Assembly: GCF_900100885.1 (NCBI RefSeq)
Contig: NZ_LT629692.1
Location: 2,480,001-2,544,000, forward strand
DNA length: 64,000 nt
Origin: Microbacterium pygmaeum
Lineage (GTDB): Bacteria; Actinomycetota; Actinomycetes; Actinomycetales; Microbacteriaceae
Direction: 5' to 3'
Positions 25,484-34,751 of the stretch are shown one piece after another (within the stretch, counting starts at the first letter, position 1; the number at the start of each line of letters is the position of its first letter). A program made the translations under genes and the position numbers. The notes under the pieces were generated by a model. It did no database searches. It worked only from the letters and a program-made list of their open reading frames with translations, and was not told the origin of the DNA.

Positions 25484-25924
25484 GCGGTCACCGTACCGCG
25501 TGGAATCCAGAGTTGCGCTCGATATGTCGCCCCCGCTCGCGTGCGGCGGAGGCCCACGTATTGTCGGCGCGGCGCGGCTCAATGGCGCCAATGATCATGC
25601 GCAGTCTGCTGGCTGCAGCGCCGAATGCTAGTCGGTGAGGCGCAACGCGGGCACGAAATCGGGAGCTGTACAGCTTCGACTACGAGGCAAGCCACCGCAG
25701 TGATCGCTGCCGTCGACATGACGGGCCCCAACGCAACGGGCTCCGCGCCCGATGCTTGCCTGAGCGACCTGTAGGCGACCCTCGACAAGAGGCCGACGGT
25801 CTTAAGCATCGGTCCGGACAGCCACAGGTCTCCAACACATAGGGACCACACGTCTTGCAGATCGAGGACCGCGCCCGCTGACGCGGGCACGGCGGCGCAC
25901 CTCTCTGGCAGAGGGGGTGCCGGG
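25484..25924. other. Gene-free stretch upstream of the relaxase; possible oriT
   Basis: About 440 bp with no convincing gene. Just before the relaxase start lie a hairpin GCCCGC-TGAC-GCGGGC (25873-25888) and an imperfect inverted repeat GGCGCACCTCTCTG / CAGAGGGGGTGCC (about 25893-25921). MobF relaxases usually nick an oriT near their own gene next to such repeats, so this is the best place to look. No nick site can be named. Confidence 0.35.
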
Positions 25925-28900
25925 GTGTCGGTGTCGATGCGGGTGATGAGCGCTGGGCAGGGCTACAAGTATCTCCTCCGCACGGTTGCCGCGGCTGACG
26001 GGGAACGGAAGCTGTCCACCCCGCTTACCCGCTACTACGCGGAGGCGGGGACACCACCTGGGCGGTGGCTCGGGAGCGGCCTGCCAGGCCTTGCCGACGG
26101 GCATATCGCTTCGGGGTCGCGCGTCTCGGAGGCCCAGCTCGAGCTGCTGATGAGTATGGGTCGAGACCCCGGCACCGGTGAACCTCTCGGGCGGGCGTAT
26201 CCCGACTACGGGGCGTCCGAATCCGGGCCGGATCGCGTTACCTCACCGGAGTCGAACGCCTCGCAGCATGCCCACCGCCGCGCGGTGGCCGGCTACGACT
26301 TCACCTTCTCCCTGCCGAAGTCGGCCTCCGTTCTCTGGGCCATCGCCGATGCCAATACTCAGGCCACGATCGCCGCCGCGCATCACTGGGCGATCGACGA
26401 CGTCCTCGCATTCATGGAGCGTGAGCTCGCCGCGACCCGAGCCGGCGAAGCGGGCCGGGACGGCGCTGTCGCGCAGGTGGAGGTGACGGGTCTTGTCGCC
26501 GCAGCATTCGATCATTTCGACTCGCGCGCCGGTGATCCGCAATTGCACACGCACGTTGTGGTGAGCAATAAGGTGCGCACTGTGTTCGATGGCAAATGGC
26601 GCTCGCTCGACGGACGCCCGCTACACGCGGCGACAGTTGCGCTCTCGGAATTGCACGCCGCGGTGTTCGCCGACCACCTGTCGCGTGCGCTCGGGGTCCA
26701 ATGGGAACGGCGCGAACGCGACGCCGACCGCAACCCGGTTTGGGCGGTCGCTACCGTACCCGAGGAACTCGTCACCGAGTTCTCGTCCCGCTCGCGTCAC
26801 ATAGACATCGAGAAGGACCGGCTCATCGACGATTACATCGCCTCACACGGGCGTGCGCCGTCGAAGGTGACGGTCATCCGACTCCGTCAGCAGGCGACGC
26901 TTGCGACGCGTCCCGCGAAGCAGCTCCGGTCCCTCGCCGATCTCACACACGAGTGGCGGACCCGGGCCGGCCGACTGCTCGGCCTCGACGCGACCGCCTG
27001 GTCACGTACGGCGGTGGATCACGCTGACGCCGAGAAGCCGTTGCATGCCGAAGAGATAGAGACCGGCACTGTGAACCAACTCGCAACGCGAGTCGTCGAA
27101 GCCACCAGCGACCACCGCTCGACATGGACCCGATGGAACCTTTACGCCGAGGCTGCACGCCAGACGATGGGGTGGCGCTTCGCCGCGATAGAAGATCGCG
27201 AGGTGATCGTCGGCATGATCACGGATGCCGCGGAGCGGCGGTCCGCGCGCCTCACGCCACCAGAGCTCGCAGTCTCGCCGGCGGAGTTCCGACGTGCCGA
27301 TGAGACAAGCGTCTTCCGCCCGCGCAACTCCACGCGATACTCATCGATTGCTTTGCTGGACGCGGAAGAGCGACTACTCAGCGCTTCGCACTCGACTAAT
27401 GCGCCGGTGGTCAGCGCTGCAACCCTCGAACGCGCGGAGCGTGCGCGCCGCAATCACGGGATCGTCCTCGGCGAGGATCAGCGCACGGCGCTCCACTCGG
27501 TCGCGACCTCCGCACGCTCTTTGGATGTACTTATCGGCCCGGCCGGCGCTGGCAAGACCACCGCGATGCACGCGTTGCGCCTGGCGTGGGAACACGAGCA
27601 CGGCCGCAGCTCGGTCATCGGTCTCGCACCGTCAGCGGCGGCCGCGCGTGAACTCGCCGATGACCTCGGCATCGCCACCGAGAACACCGCCAAGTGGTTG
27701 CACGAGCACGGCCATGGCCGCACGGCGGTCCGTGCAGGTCAGCTCGTCATCATCGACGAAGCTTCCCTCGCCGGCACCCTCACTCTCGATCGCATCAGCA
27801 CGCTGGCGACGCAGGCGGGCGCGAAGGTGCTCCTGGTGGGGGACTGGGCGCAACTGCAGTCGGTCGACGCTGGCGGTGCGTTCCGGATGCTTGTCGAAGC
27901 CCGCCCTGATGCTCCTGAACTCGCCGATGTGCACCGCTTCCGCAATGCGTGGGAGAAGGAAGCATCTCTCAACCTCCGCAACGGGGAGCTTCACGCCCTC
28001 GATGCCTACGGCGCACACGACAGGATCTTCGGTGGTGACGCCGACGCGATGGCGGATGCCGCGTACAGCGCGTGGCTCCGAGACATCGCGTCGGGTGTGT
28101 CGTCCATTCTTGTCGCCGATACCGGTGACGGGGTCGCCACGCTCAACAGGCGGGCCCGCGCCGAGCTGATCCTCTCTGGCGTTGTGGATGCCACAGCCGA
28201 AGCATCCCTGCGGGATGAGTCCGCAGCATCCGTCGGTGATGTCGTCATCACCCGGAAGAACGACCGCCGCCTGCGCTCGGGACGCGACTGGGTGCGCAAC
28301 GGCGCGCGGTGGCAGGTTGTCGCCGTTCGTCGCGACGGCTCACTGCGGGTGCAGAACGCCGACCGCGCAGGCGCTCGACCGCTGTCCCTGCCTGCCGAGT
28401 ACGTGGCGAAGAACGTCGATCTCGGATACGCAGTGACCGCCTACCGCGCGCAAGGGATCACGACCGACACCGCGCACGCCGTCGTCGAGCCAGGAACGAC
28501 GCGCGAGAACCTGTATGTCGCGATGACGCGGGGGAGAGCTTCGAACATCGCGTATGTGGTCGTGTCGCGTCCCGACGACAACCACTCCGCTCGGCACCCC
28601 GGTGAGCGAACGGATGCCACGGCCCGCGACATCCTCGCAGGTGTGCTCGGACACATCGGTGCCGAGTTGTCGGCACACGAGACGATTGCCGCTGAGCAGG
28701 AGAGCTGGGGATCGATCGCGCAGCTCGCTGCCGAGTACGACACGATCGCGGCTTCCGCTCAGCGTCCACGGTGGACGGACCTCATCCATGCGTGCGGGCT
28801 GCCTGCAGAGCTGGCCGCAACAGCAATCGCTTCGGATGCCTTCGGTGCGCTGACTGCGGGCCTTCGACGTGCCGAGGCGCTTGGCCACATCGTCGAGACA

Positions 28901-29431
28901 CTCCTGCCGCGCATCGCCACCGTTCGTGGGTTCGAAGACGCTCAGGATGCCGCGGCTGTCCTCCACGAGCGGCTTGAGCGGGTCCTCACCCAGCCATCGA
29001 GCGGAAGTTCGCGGGGGAGTAGGCAAAGGCTGATTGCCGGCCTCATCCCGGCGGCGATGGGGGAGATGGATGCCGAGATGAGGCGTGCCCTCGAAGAACG
29101 TGCACAGCTCATCGAGGAGCGCGCGGCGGCTCTCGTCGACTCTGCGGTGGTCTCGGGCGAGAGGTGGGTCGCTTTGCTTGGGCGCGCTCCCGTCGACCCG
29201 GCGCGAGCACGTGCGTGGCGGCATCAGGCGCGCATCGTTGCCGCGTACCGTGACAGGTACGGCGTGTTCGAGGATGACGAGCTCGGCGTTCCCGCTACGT
29301 CACCGAACCAGCGAATGGATGCCGCGGCCGCAGGCGCGGCGCGGGATCGCGCGATCTGGCTGTCGCGGGCGGAGGCTCCTACACAGCCGCAGGCGGCACG
29401 TGCGCGAACGGGCGCCGTCCGCAGCCTGTAG
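25925..29431 (+). CDS. MobF-family relaxase/helicase (TrwC/TraA type)
   Basis: An 1168-residue conjugation initiator. N-terminal TrwC relaxase domain: GYKYLL and TRYY hold candidate nicking tyrosines, and DPQLHTHVVVSNK near residue 200 is the HUH metal site. The C-terminal half is a superfamily 1 helicase: Walker A GPAGAGKTT near 538, Walker B VIIDEASL near 607, and later motifs YRAQGIT and VAMTRGR. It nicks oriT and unwinds the strand to be sent to a recipient. GTG start, MSVSMRVMSAG being the usual family beginning. No coupling protein or secretion genes are in the window. Confidence 0.93.
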   Translation: MSVSMRVMSAGQGYKYLLRTVAAADGERKLSTPLTRYYAEAGTPPGRWLGSGLPGLADGHIASGSRVSEAQLELLMSMGRDPGTGEPLGRAYPDYGASESGPDRVTSPESNASQHAHRRAVAGYDFTFSLPKSASVLWAIADANTQATIAAAHHWAIDDVLAFMERELAATRAGEAGRDGAVAQVEVTGLVAAAFDHFDSRAGDPQLHTHVVVSNKVRTVFDGKWRSLDGRPLHAATVALSELHAAVFADHLSRALGVQWERRERDADRNPVWAVATVPEELVTEFSSRSRHIDIEKDRLIDDYIASHGRAPSKVTVIRLRQQATLATRPAKQLRSLADLTHEWRTRAGRLLGLDATAWSRTAVDHADAEKPLHAEEIETGTVNQLATRVVEATSDHRSTWTRWNLYAEAARQTMGWRFAAIEDREVIVGMITDAAERRSARLTPPELAVSPAEFRRADETSVFRPRNSTRYSSIALLDAEERLLSASHSTNAPVVSAATLERAERARRNHGIVLGEDQRTALHSVATSARSLDVLIGPAGAGKTTAMHALRLAWEHEHGRSSVIGLAPSAAAARELADDLGIATENTAKWLHEHGHGRTAVRAGQLVIIDEASLAGTLTLDRISTLATQAGAKVLLVGDWAQLQSVDAGGAFRMLVEARPDAPELADVHRFRNAWEKEASLNLRNGELHALDAYGAHDRIFGGDADAMADAAYSAWLRDIASGVSSILVADTGDGVATLNRRARAELILSGVVDATAEASLRDESAASVGDVVITRKNDRRLRSGRDWVRNGARWQVVAVRRDGSLRVQNADRAGARPLSLPAEYVAKNVDLGYAVTAYRAQGITTDTAHAVVEPGTTRENLYVAMTRGRASNIAYVVVSRPDDNHSARHPGERTDATARDILAGVLGHIGAELSAHETIAAEQESWGSIAQLAAEYDTIAASAQRPRWTDLIHACGLPAELAATAIASDAFGALTAGLRRAEALGHIVETLLPRIATVRGFEDAQDAAAVLHERLERVLTQPSSGSSRGSRQRLIAGLIPAAMGEMDAEMRRALEERAQLIEERAAALVDSAVVSGERWVALLGRAPVDPARARAWRHQARIVAAYRDRYGVFEDDELGVPATSPNQRMDAAAAGAARDRAIWLSRAEAPTQPQAARARTGAVRSL

Positions 29432-29513
29432 CGGATGGTCCTATCGACGTCGGAAGGGCGGGCGTAGCCTGTGCGCAACCGCAGGATCCACGCCTGAAGG
29501 AGAGGCCTGGCCC

Positions 29514-29864
29514 ATGTTCCAACTGCTCATCGCCTTCGTCGGCCGCATCTACACGTTCTTCCAGCGGACCATGCCGACGAACATGATCATCCGCGCCACG
29601 CACACGCGCCGCGGCCTGAAGTGGGGCGCGCCGGCGATGCTTCTCGCTGTCGTCTACGTCGTGATCGCCGCCTCGCTCGCACAGTGGGTTGCCAGCGGTG
29701 CACCCGGTTGGATCAATCTGCTCGTGCTGGTATGCCTATGGAACGTCCTGAAGTTCGTGGTGAACGGGCCGGTGACGCTCGTTCGGCTGGTGCGCGTGCG
29801 GGCGATCGAGCGTCGCTACCGCGACGCGGGCGTCGCGTCGCGCGCGACCATACCGGTCGGCTGA
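29514..29864 (+). CDS. Small membrane protein following the relaxase
   Basis: A 116-residue protein with two membrane helices (about 42-60 and 67-88) and an Arg-rich C-terminus. The start MFQLLIAFVGRIYTFF and the middle TRRGLKWGAPAMLLAVVY match a family that regularly follows MobF relaxases in actinobacteria and is often mislabelled sulfate permease. Good ribosome site (AAGGAGAGG). Part of the same mobilization module; molecular role unknown. Confidence 0.75.
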   Translation: MFQLLIAFVGRIYTFFQRTMPTNMIIRATHTRRGLKWGAPAMLLAVVYVVIAASLAQWVASGAPGWINLLVLVCLWNVLKFVVNGPVTLVRLVRVRAIERRYRDAGVASRATIPVG

Positions 29865-30048
29865 ACCCAGTGCGACAGAGTCAGCCCGGATCGCGGCTTC
29901 GTTAGCCGTCCGCTCACCGTTCGTGTCACTGCACTGGTCATACGTGCGTCATTGGCACGCGCACGATCCGAAGCGGTAGGTGCATCGCGTCAGTACGCGC
30001 GAGGACCGGGTTGCGGGCGGGTGACGGATCGTGATCGCGCTCATGGGC

Positions 30049-30063
30049 TACGGTCGGGCCATG
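30049..30063 (+). promoter_or_regulatory. Leaderless-type -10 box
   Basis: TACGGT at 30049-30054, six bases, then ATG 30061. Used to choose the start of the next gene. Confidence 0.4.
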
Positions 30064-30960
30064 AGGCTCCTCACCGAAGGATGGTGCGATCGAGGTCCGT
30101 CGATTCCTGAAGCGGCAGCCGCACTATACGCGCCCGACGAAGCTTGGTGGGAGTCGGACGAGTTCCGAAGCGCCCCCAGTGACGATATCCGTGCCGCGAT
30201 GAACGTGTGGTTTCTCACTGGAGCAACGCCCTCCCGCCGCGACGTGAAGGGAGCGGGCGACGGACTGGTTGATCTCGTGCTTCGTCCCACCGAGGCGCCG
30301 CCTGAGCCCGTCGAGATTCTCGCGACAATTGACTGGAACTATCAGGCCGCCGTTCCCCGCGCGGTAGCTCTCGTAGCCGAGCTGAATGGAAGTGAGCCGC
30401 TGGAACGCTACGTTGCAGTGCACCTGGAACGCGGGTGGGAGCCGCCGCGCACCAAAGGACGGAAGGCGCGCGATACGGGAGACCGGTGGCGAGAAGCTGT
30501 CGAGCGTGTGCGTCGAGAGGCGCGAGCAGGCTTGGTTAGCGACGAGGCAGCAGCCGCTATACAAGCAGTCTTTCCCGGGATCGAGTTCGGGATTCCAATC
30601 GCAGAACCGGGGAAGTCGGGCTTTGCGCTTGTGTCATGGAACGCCGCCGCGATCGACTCCGGTGACGTGCCCTACCTCCAACGGCTATCCGCGTACCTCG
30701 CGACCGAGGAACGCCCGGTCCACCACCTCGAGAAGCTGCACCGCGAGTCGATCGCGCTGGGCGCGCGGCGGCGACATCTGTACCTCCTTGTCGCTGCGGC
30801 CGGCCGCTGGGGCAACCTCCTTCCCACCTCACCAAGCTGGTTCACCGACGGTGACTTTGCCGCCCCCGAAGGTCTGACCGATCTGTGGTTGGACGGCGGA
30901 ACCGGATACATCATGCGCTGGCGACGTGAGAGCGGCTGGACCTATCACGAGACCGGCTGA
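30061..30960 (+). CDS. Hypothetical protein, 299 residues
   Basis: No family recognised. Soluble, acidic start (PSIPEAAAALYAPDEAWWESDEF), a central IDWNYQAAVPRAVALVAELNG helix, and a basic linker (TKGRKARDTGDRW). The C-terminal part has HLEKLHRESIALGARRRHLYLLVAAAGRWGN and ends in Trp-rich strands. ATG 30061 chosen for the -10 box six bases upstream; a GTG at 30031 is in frame. Stands alone between the mobilization module and the defence genes; cargo status is inferred from place only. Confidence 0.6.
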   Translation: MRLLTEGWCDRGPSIPEAAAALYAPDEAWWESDEFRSAPSDDIRAAMNVWFLTGATPSRRDVKGAGDGLVDLVLRPTEAPPEPVEILATIDWNYQAAVPRAVALVAELNGSEPLERYVAVHLERGWEPPRTKGRKARDTGDRWREAVERVRREARAGLVSDEAAAAIQAVFPGIEFGIPIAEPGKSGFALVSWNAAAIDSGDVPYLQRLSAYLATEERPVHHLEKLHRESIALGARRRHLYLLVAAAGRWGNLLPTSPSWFTDGDFAAPEGLTDLWLDGGTGYIMRWRRESGWTYHETG

Positions 30961-31223
30961 CGCATTCGCAGTGGTAGTTGGTCAGAGACGATCGAGCCAG
31001 GTCGAACACTCCCCCAACACCAACTTGCCTCGTCGACCGCGGGACCAGCCGCGGCCCGACCGGCATGGGGGTGGCAATCCACCGGCTTTCGGGCACACCT
31101 CGAACTAGACCGGTGCTTGCGCGATTATCACCTCTCGCTACGGTAGGCCTGTGCTCCGCCTCGTTCAAACCCAAGCGTCTGCCGCGGCCGCGGCCTCGGA
31201 TCGCGAAGGGCCCGACGCGATCG

Positions 31224-31655
31224 ATGACGAACGGTGACATCTACGATCGTGATTATCGTGCCCGCCGGATCGCAGAGCTCCGCGCTAACGCGGCCGCTAA
31301 GGCGCGGCCGCAGTCCGCAACAGGAGACCCGTCAACGTGGACGTGGCGGGAGGCCGAGAATGCCGTTGCAGATTGGCTCCGGCTTCACAACGAGCAGCAA
31401 ATCGTCGTCGGACGGGGAACGCATGATGGCGGCGTCGATGTGGAGACGTCGCGATGGGTTGTCCAGGTGAAGCACTGGGGAGGCCGTGTTGGAGCGGAGG
31501 CCGTGAGACAGATATTCGGTGTCGCAACTGCACGTGGAAAGGCCGCTATGGTCGTTACGCTCAACGGCTTCACTGTCGACGCGTTGGCCTTCGCTGAACA
31601 GGCAGGCGTGGCTCTGTACGTCTACCGAGACGGCCAGTTCGTGGCCTTCTCGTAG
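31224..31655 (+). CDS. Mrr-like restriction endonuclease domain protein
   Basis: A 143-residue nuclease-fold protein: a helix with Glu45 (WREAENAVADWL), then GGVDVETSRWVVQVKHW with Asp72, Gln81 and Lys83, the D...QxK form of the PD-(D/E)xK site found in Mrr-type enzymes. It lacks a separate DNA-reading domain, so it may act with a partner or cut without much specificity. ATG 31224 is chosen because the upstream frame is Pro/Arg-rich and non-coding in look. No methyltransferase is nearby. It precedes the NACHT gene by 286 bp. Confidence 0.7.
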   Translation: MTNGDIYDRDYRARRIAELRANAAAKARPQSATGDPSTWTWREAENAVADWLRLHNEQQIVVGRGTHDGGVDVETSRWVVQVKHWGGRVGAEAVRQIFGVATARGKAAMVVTLNGFTVDALAFAEQAGVALYVYRDGQFVAFS

Positions 31656-31941
31656 GAAGTCAGGTTCGTTTCCTTCGGGTCCGGTTCGGCAGCGCCGTGC
31701 TCGCGGGTGGCGATACAGCGCGGTCAAGGACCGACTTGCGAGCGAGTGGGCGCGGGCGAGCGGGTGAACCTTCCGCAAACAGGCAAGCCAACCCCTGCCG
31801 AAAGACCGCGTCACCCGTTTGCTCCTGGCACGTTGCCCAGTGGCCCCTCGCGGGCATGACACACTCACTGCGCAGGGCCATGAGGCGGCGGTGACCCACA
31901 ATGGGAGCTCGGGGCCGGCGACATCCGAGGCGAGGATCCAC

Positions 31942-34683
31942 ATGGGCGACTACGACCTGAGCAGAATGGGCTGGCAGCAGTTCGAGCACATGCTGCAAGC
32001 CTTAGCGAAGGCAGAACTCGGCAACGGCGTGCGCCCGTTTGGCGCTGGTCGTGACGGTCAGCGGGACGCCACCTTCAATGGTGCCGTGAACTTCCCGCGC
32101 GGTTCCGGCCCCAAGTGGAACGGCTACGGCGTCATCCAGATGAAGTACAAGCACAAAGTCGCGTCGACGACCGAGGGCTGGCACTGGTTCCTCGAAGAAG
32201 CACGCAAAGAGGTGCGCGGCTGGCTTGCTAAGAAGCGTGTCGGCGACAGGACCCCGAAGTACCTGCTTTTCGCGACCAATGTCGTACTCAGCGGCACGAA
32301 GAGCACCGGCGGCAGGGATCAGTTCGACCGATACATGGAGTCAGCTGCTACTGAACTCGAGCTCGACGGCTGGTACGTCTGGGACTACGACGAGATCCGC
32401 ACGATGCTCGACCAGCACACCGCGATCCGCCAGCGCTACTTCGAGCTGATCGTCACTGGTGACTTTCTGCTCAAGCTCGACGAGTTCTTCTCCGCCGCAA
32501 CCGCCTTGGAGATAGAGCACCTCGTCGGTCACGCGGTGTCCGAACTCGTCAACCGCCAGTGGGTACGCACCGGCGATTCTGGCTACAAAGACTCATCGAA
32601 AGTGCGCCTCGCCGACATCGCAATCGACCTTCCCTGCGACGTTGAGTGGGCAGAAGGCGACCCGACTGATCGTGATCGCACCATGACCGCGGAGAGCGTG
32701 ATCCGGATGGGCGACGACAATCTGTCAAACGGAATGGGTGGTGGAGCGAAAGCTGCCGTGGTCGTTGGTGGCCCCGGTCAGGGCAAGAGCACGATCTCGC
32801 AGGTCATCGCCCACGGCTACCGTGTCGCGTTTCTCGCCGACACGGACGTGAGCCGCCACGGAGCGACCGCCGTTCGAGCCTACGAAGATCTCGCCGCGAG
32901 ACTGAAGGATGCCGGGATACCCACCCCTGAGCGCCGCCGCTGGCCCTTCGTTGTAGAGCTCGCCAAAGCCGGGACTTCCATCGCGACCACGAACGCACCG
33001 TTCTCGCTGCTCAGCTACATCGCCGAGTCGATCATCGTCGCTGGGCGCTCGGCCGAACCTGCGGCGCTATTGGAGTGGATGCGAAGCTGGCCGGTCTGTC
33101 TCGTGCTGGACGGCCTGGACGAAATCCCGAATGCTCGTGATCGCACAAGGCTGATGGACGCGGTCAGGACGCTCGTAAGCGACCTCAACGCGGCGGGTGT
33201 GGACCTGTTCGTCGTGGCGACCACGAGACCACAGGGCTACCGAGGAGAGTTCCGCGAAGCCATCCCGTGCACCCAGCTGGACTTGCTGGACTTCACGGAG
33301 GAGGAGGCTCTCAACTACTCCGACGCGCTCACTCGCTTGCGTTCTGCCGATGACCCTGACTTGGCCCAGCAGGTTTCTGAACGCCTGATCGAGGCCGTCC
33401 ATGCGCGGGTCACGCAGAGACTGATGACGACGCCGCTGCAGGTCACCATCATGACTGCGCTGGCAGAGGAAGCAGTTGACCTGCCATCGGACAGGTTCGA
33501 GCTGTTCGACCGTTATTACCGGGTCATTTATGACCGAGAAGTAGCGAAGAGCGAGGCGTTCGCCGAGCTGAAGTCCCTTCGTCCGCACGTCGATCATCTT
33601 CACGAACAGGCGGGCCTGAAGTTGCAAGCCAGGTCTGAGAAGGCCGGCAACTCCGACGCAGCGCTCACAAAGAACGAGATCGCCCGCATCCTCCGCCGTC
33701 GGCTCAACAGGACTGCAGGGTACGACGAAGGCGAGTCTGACTCGCTAGCGGATACCCTCATGAAGCTGTCGACCGAGCGGCTCGTGATGCTCGTTTCACG
33801 CAGGGCCCCCAAGTATCAGTTCGAAGTCCGCTCTCTACAGGAGTACATGGCCGCTCGGGCGCTCACTGAGGGCGACGAACAAACCGTCCTAGACAACCTG
33901 CTTGCCCTCGTACCCTCCAGCCACTGGCGGAACACCTGGCTGCTTGCAGCCGGTCGAGTGCTCAAACGCCAAGAACATTTGATCGACAAGCTCATCGACC
34001 TGGTCGCCACATACGACTCAAAGAGAGCGGATACCCCACTCGCACTGATCGGTGCCGGGCTAGCGGGCGATCTCTACGTCGACAACTTGGCCATCGAGTT
34101 TCCTGGGATCAGACGACGCTTGCTTGAGAGTGCAGTAACCCAATTCGCCGACACCACGTTGTCCGTGCCCCGCAGCCTCTCAGAGCTCCTGAGCATTGCG
34201 CTAAGACAGCCGACCAAAGAAGTCACGATCGTGCTTGAAGCGCTACATGAGCTCAGTCGCGAGAATTCGTCATCGCTCGCGACCCTCGTGCTGAGCGAGA
34301 ACAAGAGCGGCATGAGCGACCTCGCGAAGCAGTCTCGCACGACTCTCACGGAGGGGCGCACCTACGTCAAGCCTGCCCTCCGCAGCGGCCAGAGCAGCAT
34401 CGACGCTTTGGCCACAGAACTTGGGCAGGTGGTTGAGCAAGTTCCCGAAGGCATCCTGCTCCTCGAGGAAATCAGAAGCGCTGACCCCCGCATGCTGGGA
34501 GAGTCCCAGCTCGTGGTCTCAGTAGATCTCTGGACCGTACTCGAACGGGAGCCTGCTCGGCGCGCCCTAGCGAAGGCGGTGGGACGAGCCGTCAAGAAGG
34601 ACCCTGCCGCCGCAGCTCTCGGACGGCTTCTCCTCAGGCACTATGCCTCAAGGGTGCCGCAGGGACAACGCTTCCTCGCCTAA
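31942..34683 (+). CDS. NACHT-type STAND NTPase with N-terminal nuclease-like domain
   Basis: A 913-residue protein. The N-terminal about 150 residues look like a PD-(D/E)xK nuclease (GRDGQRD with Asp38/Asp42; VIQMKYK with Gln66 and Lys68). The NACHT module follows: Walker A GGPGQGKST at 276-284, Walker B LVLDGLDEIP near 389-398, and FEVRSLQEYMAARAL near 630, the conserved end of NACHT regions. The C-terminus (to 913) is helical without clear TPR or LRR repeats. Bacterial NACHT proteins (bNACHT) are phage sensors that switch on an N-terminal effector; here that effector would cut DNA. Start ATG 31942 has GAGGCGAGG upstream; the open frame to 31819 is not needed. Confidence 0.85.
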   Translation: MGDYDLSRMGWQQFEHMLQALAKAELGNGVRPFGAGRDGQRDATFNGAVNFPRGSGPKWNGYGVIQMKYKHKVASTTEGWHWFLEEARKEVRGWLAKKRVGDRTPKYLLFATNVVLSGTKSTGGRDQFDRYMESAATELELDGWYVWDYDEIRTMLDQHTAIRQRYFELIVTGDFLLKLDEFFSAATALEIEHLVGHAVSELVNRQWVRTGDSGYKDSSKVRLADIAIDLPCDVEWAEGDPTDRDRTMTAESVIRMGDDNLSNGMGGGAKAAVVVGGPGQGKSTISQVIAHGYRVAFLADTDVSRHGATAVRAYEDLAARLKDAGIPTPERRRWPFVVELAKAGTSIATTNAPFSLLSYIAESIIVAGRSAEPAALLEWMRSWPVCLVLDGLDEIPNARDRTRLMDAVRTLVSDLNAAGVDLFVVATTRPQGYRGEFREAIPCTQLDLLDFTEEEALNYSDALTRLRSADDPDLAQQVSERLIEAVHARVTQRLMTTPLQVTIMTALAEEAVDLPSDRFELFDRYYRVIYDREVAKSEAFAELKSLRPHVDHLHEQAGLKLQARSEKAGNSDAALTKNEIARILRRRLNRTAGYDEGESDSLADTLMKLSTERLVMLVSRRAPKYQFEVRSLQEYMAARALTEGDEQTVLDNLLALVPSSHWRNTWLLAAGRVLKRQEHLIDKLIDLVATYDSKRADTPLALIGAGLAGDLYVDNLAIEFPGIRRRLLESAVTQFADTTLSVPRSLSELLSIALRQPTKEVTIVLEALHELSRENSSSLATLVLSENKSGMSDLAKQSRTTLTEGRTYVKPALRSGQSSIDALATELGQVVEQVPEGILLLEEIRSADPRMLGESQLVVSVDLWTVLEREPARRALAKAVGRAVKKDPAAAALGRLLLRHYASRVPQGQRFLA

Positions 34684-34751
34684 GCGCTTCTGCAGAGGTG
34701 CCGCGTACGTCCAGCGGCCGCTGGAGGATCATCGGTACCTGCTTCAGGGAG

